A stretch of 35,478 nucleotides of DNA from CAYSDH01 sp964429805 (lineage in GTDB: Bacteria > Bacteroidota > Bacteroidia > Flavobacteriales_D > JABDKJ01). The translations under genes were made by a program, and so were the position numbers. The DNA is taken from contig CAYSDH010000032.1 in assembly GCA_964429805.1 (NCBI GenBank), forward strand, positions 1 to 35,478. The letters run 5' to 3'. The stretch's first letter is position 1. Each line of letters starts with the position of its first letter. This document shows, in pieces, positions 32,853-35,478 of the stretch. Under the pieces are notes generated by a model. It saw nothing but the letters and a program-made list of their open reading frames with translations, was not told where the DNA came from and ran no database searches.

Positions 32853-33733
32853 TGACTCGATTAATCCTAACCACACTCCTACTCAGCTCTCTGCTCACTG
32901 CTCAGGCTCAAGAAGAAGACTTACTTGGCTTGCTTAGCGAAGACCCCGTTACTGACTATGTCTTTGCCAGCTTTAAGGCCAACAGGGTAATCAATCTTCA
33001 ATCGCTTGAGACAACAAAACACAGGGTCTTGGACGTTAAAATCTCGCACCGACTGGGCTCTGTTCAGGGCGGTATCAGTGAGTTGTTTGGGCTAGACCAG
33101 GCCTCTGTGCGACTAGGTGCAGATTATGGTATCACGGACCAACTAATGGTCGGTTTTGGCCGAAGCAGTTTTGAGAAAACACTCGATGGATTTGTGAAGT
33201 ACAAATTTCTGAGGCAAAGCTCTGGCGCTAAAAACATGCCCATCTCAGCGCTTCTATTGGCCAGCTCTGCGATAAAGACCACACCTTTTGCAGTCACGAC
33301 TGTTGAGCAGCCGTTTGCTCATAAATTGACATATACCTATCAACTTATATTGGGCAGAAAGTTCTCAGATTCCTTCTCGTTTCAGCTCTCTCCGAGCTTG
33401 GTGCATCGCAATTTGGTAGACACACCAGAAGAGTCTAATGACGTGGTAGCCCTCGGATTTGCATCTCGCCTCAAACTGAGCAAGCGGGTGTCTCTCAACC
33501 TAGAGTACGTCTATGTACCTGACAATCAACTGGCTGACATTTACGAAAACTCCGCCTCAATCGGATTTGATATAGAGACTGGCGGCCACGTCTTTCAGCT
33601 ACACTTCACCAATTCAACGGCCATGAATGACAAGGGCTTCATCACCGAAACGACTGATAGTTGGAGTAATGGTGATGCGCACTTTGGCTTTAATGTCTCT
33701 CGCGTCTTCAATATCAATAAGAGAAAGAAGTAA
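32852..33733 (+). CDS. DUF5777-like outer-membrane beta-barrel protein
   Basis: A 293-residue protein with signal peptide MTRLILTTLLLSSLLTAQA. The pattern after residue 20 is typical of DUF5777-like barrels found beside YceI: DYVFASFKANRVINLQSLET, KHRVLDVKISHRLGSV, GLDQASVRLGADYGITDQLMVGFGRS. Many strands end in aromatic residues, which fits an outer-membrane location. The C-terminus (FGFNVSRVFNINKRKK) is basic, unlike most barrels. It is translationally coupled to YceI; the operon probably moves or senses a lipophilic or respiratory compound (inference). Confidence 0.82.
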   Translation: MTRLILTTLLLSSLLTAQAQEEDLLGLLSEDPVTDYVFASFKANRVINLQSLETTKHRVLDVKISHRLGSVQGGISELFGLDQASVRLGADYGITDQLMVGFGRSSFEKTLDGFVKYKFLRQSSGAKNMPISALLLASSAIKTTPFAVTTVEQPFAHKLTYTYQLILGRKFSDSFSFQLSPSLVHRNLVDTPEESNDVVALGFASRLKLSKRVSLNLEYVYVPDNQLADIYENSASIGFDIETGGHVFQLHFTNSTAMNDKGFITETTDSWSNGDAHFGFNVSRVFNINKRKK

Positions 33734-33803
33734 GCTTTGTTGTGAGCGCTTGAGAGTAATTGCTCAACACATGAACTCCATAGCACAATATCAACTTCCA
33801 GCC

Positions 33804-33828
33804 GTACAATAGCGCCTACTGATTGTAC
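33804..33828. promoter_or_regulatory. Inverted repeat, possible operator
   Basis: GTACAAT (33804-33810) and ATTGTAC (33822-33828) form a perfect 7-bp inverted repeat 33 nt before the -7 box of the sterol-desaturase-like gene. A third TACAA is at 33836-33840. Confidence 0.33.
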
Positions 33829-33860
33829 ATAATGATACAAGCGGTCTAGCACAGGAAGGC

Positions 33861-33868
33861 TATATTTG
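33861..33868 (+). promoter_or_regulatory. Putative -7 box TATATTTG
   Basis: Exact match to TAnnTTTG ending 4 nt before the ATG at 33873. No -33 element was found at the expected distance. Confidence 0.45.
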
Positions 33869-33872
33869 AGTA

Positions 33873-34829
33873 ATGCAGGGTTTTTCTCCATTAGAAGAAG
33901 CCGTTCAGAGCTCCATGCTTGAAGGGCTGCTTAGCGTCAATTTAATTCACTACGCCATTCCGGGCTTTGTGATTCTGATTGTGATCGAGCTGATACTCAG
34001 TGAGCGCATGAAGCAAGACAACTATGAGATAAAAGATTCCGCTACGTCAATCACCATGGGTATTGGCAATGTCATTGTCGGTCTGCTCTCTAAAGCTATG
34101 GTCTTCGCTGCATTTATGATTTGTTACAGTGCTGTCCCTTGGTCTATTCCAGTGACATGGTGGTCTTGGCTCATACTTATTTTCTTAGAAGATTTCAGTT
34201 ATTACTGGAGTCACAGAATAAGCCATCGCTCGCGTCTTTTTTGGGCCTCGCATGTGGTGCACCATTCTAGTCAGCGGTACAATTTGAGCACGGCCCTGAG
34301 ACAGACATGGACGGGGTCGTTTTTCACATTTATTTTCTGGTTGTGGCTGCCCTTACTCGGCTTTCATCCGCTCATGGTGATGGCTCAAATGTCCATCTCG
34401 CTGCTCTATCAATTTTGGATTCATACAGAGATGATTAACAAGTTGCCCGCTCCGATTGAGGCCATCTTTAACACGCCTTCTCATCACCGTGTGCACCATG
34501 CTGTAAACCCAAAGTATTTGGACAGAAACCATGCTGGCGTCCTTATCATTTGGGATAAACTCTTTGGCACCTTTGAGCAAGAGACTGACGATGAGCCAGC
34601 GACTTATGGATTGACAACAAATCTAGATACGTATAACCCGGTCAAAGTGGCTTTTAACGAATGGGCCGATTTGATTAATTCAGTAAAGCAAAAGAACCTC
34701 TCTTTGAGTCAGCGCCTGCTGTACCTCATCAAACCACCCGGTTGGCGGCATGATGGAAGCGGAAAACAGTCTGAAGATATTCGGGCAGAATGGGAAGCTA
34801 ACCGCGACAATCAGAAGTTAGCCGAGTAA
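33873..34829 (+). CDS. Sterol desaturase / fatty acid hydroxylase family membrane protein
   Basis: A 318-residue polytopic protein with hydrophobic segments near 25-42, 62-88, 95-110 and 150-175. The di-iron histidine boxes are complete: HRISH (114-118), HVVHH (127-131), HTEM (184) and HRVHH (205-209), with NH at 219-220. The family inserts hydroxyls or double bonds into sterols, carotenoids or fatty acids; the Bacteroidota members' substrate is usually unknown. Its start lies 4 nt after a -7 box, so either the mRNA is leaderless or translation begins at M15. Its 3' end overlaps the convergent gene by 19 nt. Confidence 0.9.
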   Translation: MQGFSPLEEAVQSSMLEGLLSVNLIHYAIPGFVILIVIELILSERMKQDNYEIKDSATSITMGIGNVIVGLLSKAMVFAAFMICYSAVPWSIPVTWWSWLILIFLEDFSYYWSHRISHRSRLFWASHVVHHSSQRYNLSTALRQTWTGSFFTFIFWLWLPLLGFHPLMVMAQMSISLLYQFWIHTEMINKLPAPIEAIFNTPSHHRVHHAVNPKYLDRNHAGVLIIWDKLFGTFEQETDDEPATYGLTTNLDTYNPVKVAFNEWADLINSVKQKNLSLSQRLLYLIKPPGWRHDGSGKQSEDIRAEWEANRDNQKLAE

Positions 34830-35478
34830 ACTCCCTCATCAGTCATTTTCTGAAGTGCGGCCATCACATGCTCCTTGTCTTCCTTATAAGTCACCCCTTT
34901 CCAGGTAGACTCCGTAGGAATAACCTTCACATCGACTAAGCCTTTTTTCATCATGTCATTGACCACAAACGGAATGAAGTATTCGCTCTTTGGGTCTTCA
35001 GTTGTCTCACGTGTAAATCGTATAAAGTCCTTCTCAAGGTAGTTGAGTATGTGATGGTGGAAACCCCAAAAATTCATTGACACCAGACTAGAATCTTCAA
35101 GCGGTTCTGGCTTATCATTTGTGTAGTGCATGAGTTCGCCTGACTCATTGTGGCCGATGTTTAGGCCTTCAAAAATATCCACTAAGTTGTTGTCTCCATC
35201 TACCTTACACACTCCCCTATTCACGCTTCCGTTTTCACTTAGCGTGTTCTTCAAGGAGTATCCCATCATGGAGTACACTCGCTCGTCAGTTCTGTTATTA
35301 TTTAAAAATTCTGCCATCTCACCAAAGGCCTCTCGACCATAAAAGTCATCTGCATTAATCGCAGCAAATGGCTCATTGATGACATTTTTTGTAGCCAGTA
35401 TGGCGTGCGCAGTTCCCCATGGTTTTAGTCTGCGCTCCACCACTTTCTCATCAAGGCCACCTACATAAGAGTCTGGAT
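34811..35478 (-). CDS. Sugar-phosphate nucleotidyltransferase-like protein, N-terminus cut by window edge
   Basis: Open to the window edge for 222 residues, beginning PDSYVGGLDEKVVERR and ending VYSANF. KPWGTAHAILAT, then FAAINADDFYG, matches the central part of the NTP_transferase family (the Asp pair binds the metal of the sugar nucleotide). The nucleotide-binding N-terminal Gly-rich motif lies outside the window. MNFWGFHHHIL and YFIPFVVNDMMKKG fit the same family. It would activate a sugar phosphate with NTP; the sugar cannot be inferred. The apparent start at 35443 is an internal GTG. Convergent with the desaturase gene. Confidence 0.8.
   Translation of the reverse strand, partial: PDSYVGGLDEKVVERRLKPWGTAHAILATKNVINEPFAAINADDFYGREAFGEMAEFLNNNRTDERVYSMMGYSLKNTLSENGSVNRGVCKVDGDNNLVDIFEGLNIGHNESGELMHYTNDKPEPLEDSSLVSMNFWGFHHHILNYLEKDFIRFTRETTEDPKSEYFIPFVVNDMMKKGLVDVKVIPTESTWKGVTYKEDKEHVMAALQKMTDEGVYSANF

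Overview
The window reads as a chromosomal segment of a marine-type Bacteroidota bacterium, Flavobacteriia/Cryomorphaceae-like by gene content. The reasons are: at least four secreted proteins with a C-terminal type IX secretion (T9SS) sorting domain, Bacteroidota-style -7 boxes (TAnnTTTG or TAnnTTCG) instead of sigma70 boxes, almost no Shine-Dalgarno signals, a fused alpha/beta 2-oxoacid dehydrogenase E1, and families such as DUF4139, DUF3124, DUF5777-like and DUF6503-like proteins. It is a scaffold with three N gaps (695-704, 20073-20172, 30545-30644).

Layout. 1-2.7 kb: minus-strand genes (an edge-truncated uracil-DNA-glycosylase-like protein, a small gapped gene, an RlmI-like methyltransferase and an unknown protein). 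2.9-9.3 kb: plus-strand HI0933-type flavoprotein, a small anchored protein coupled to a DoxX-like membrane protein, then a large Asp-box T9SS protein with a putative outer-membrane protein. 9.4-14.1 kb: minus-strand rimO, a secreted PQQ-type sugar dehydrogenase and another T9SS protein. 14.3-19.5 kb: E1 alpha/beta (frameshifted), msrB, a secreted endonuclease I and a DUF4139 protein. 19.7-20.3 kb: tRNA-Pro(GGG), tRNA-Arg(TCT) and a tandem repeat array built on the tRNA-Arg 3' end. 20.4-22.5 kb: a patch of broken genes around one intact DUF3124 lipoprotein. 22.6-29.1 kb: two MscS channels, a membrane-anchored EEP-family hydrolase, a TPR protein, CorA and an unknown protein. 29.3-30.8 kb: another broken lipoprotein gene, then tRNA-Pro(TGG) with a second tandem array built on its own 3' end. 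30.8-35.5 kb: a putative outer-membrane protein, an OB-fold/YceI/DUF5777-like operon, a sterol-desaturase-family protein and an edge-truncated sugar-phosphate nucleotidyltransferase.

The most interesting signal is the pair of tRNA-linked arrays. In each, the last 16 nt of the tRNA gene are repeated together with about 130-150 bp of downstream DNA (148-bp and 168-bp periods). Although the units differ in most of their sequence, they share two hairpins: one of the form GAGCCAAG...GGCTTGAG, and one that pairs ATTA with TAAT directly before the tRNA 3'-end copy, with GGAACA between the arms. This resembles the E. coli tyrT/rtT RNA arrangement but occurs at two different tRNA genes, and both arrays hold a 100-N assembly gap. 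Four broken genes lie within about 2.5 kb of the arrays, whereas elsewhere in the window only the E1 gene looks disrupted.
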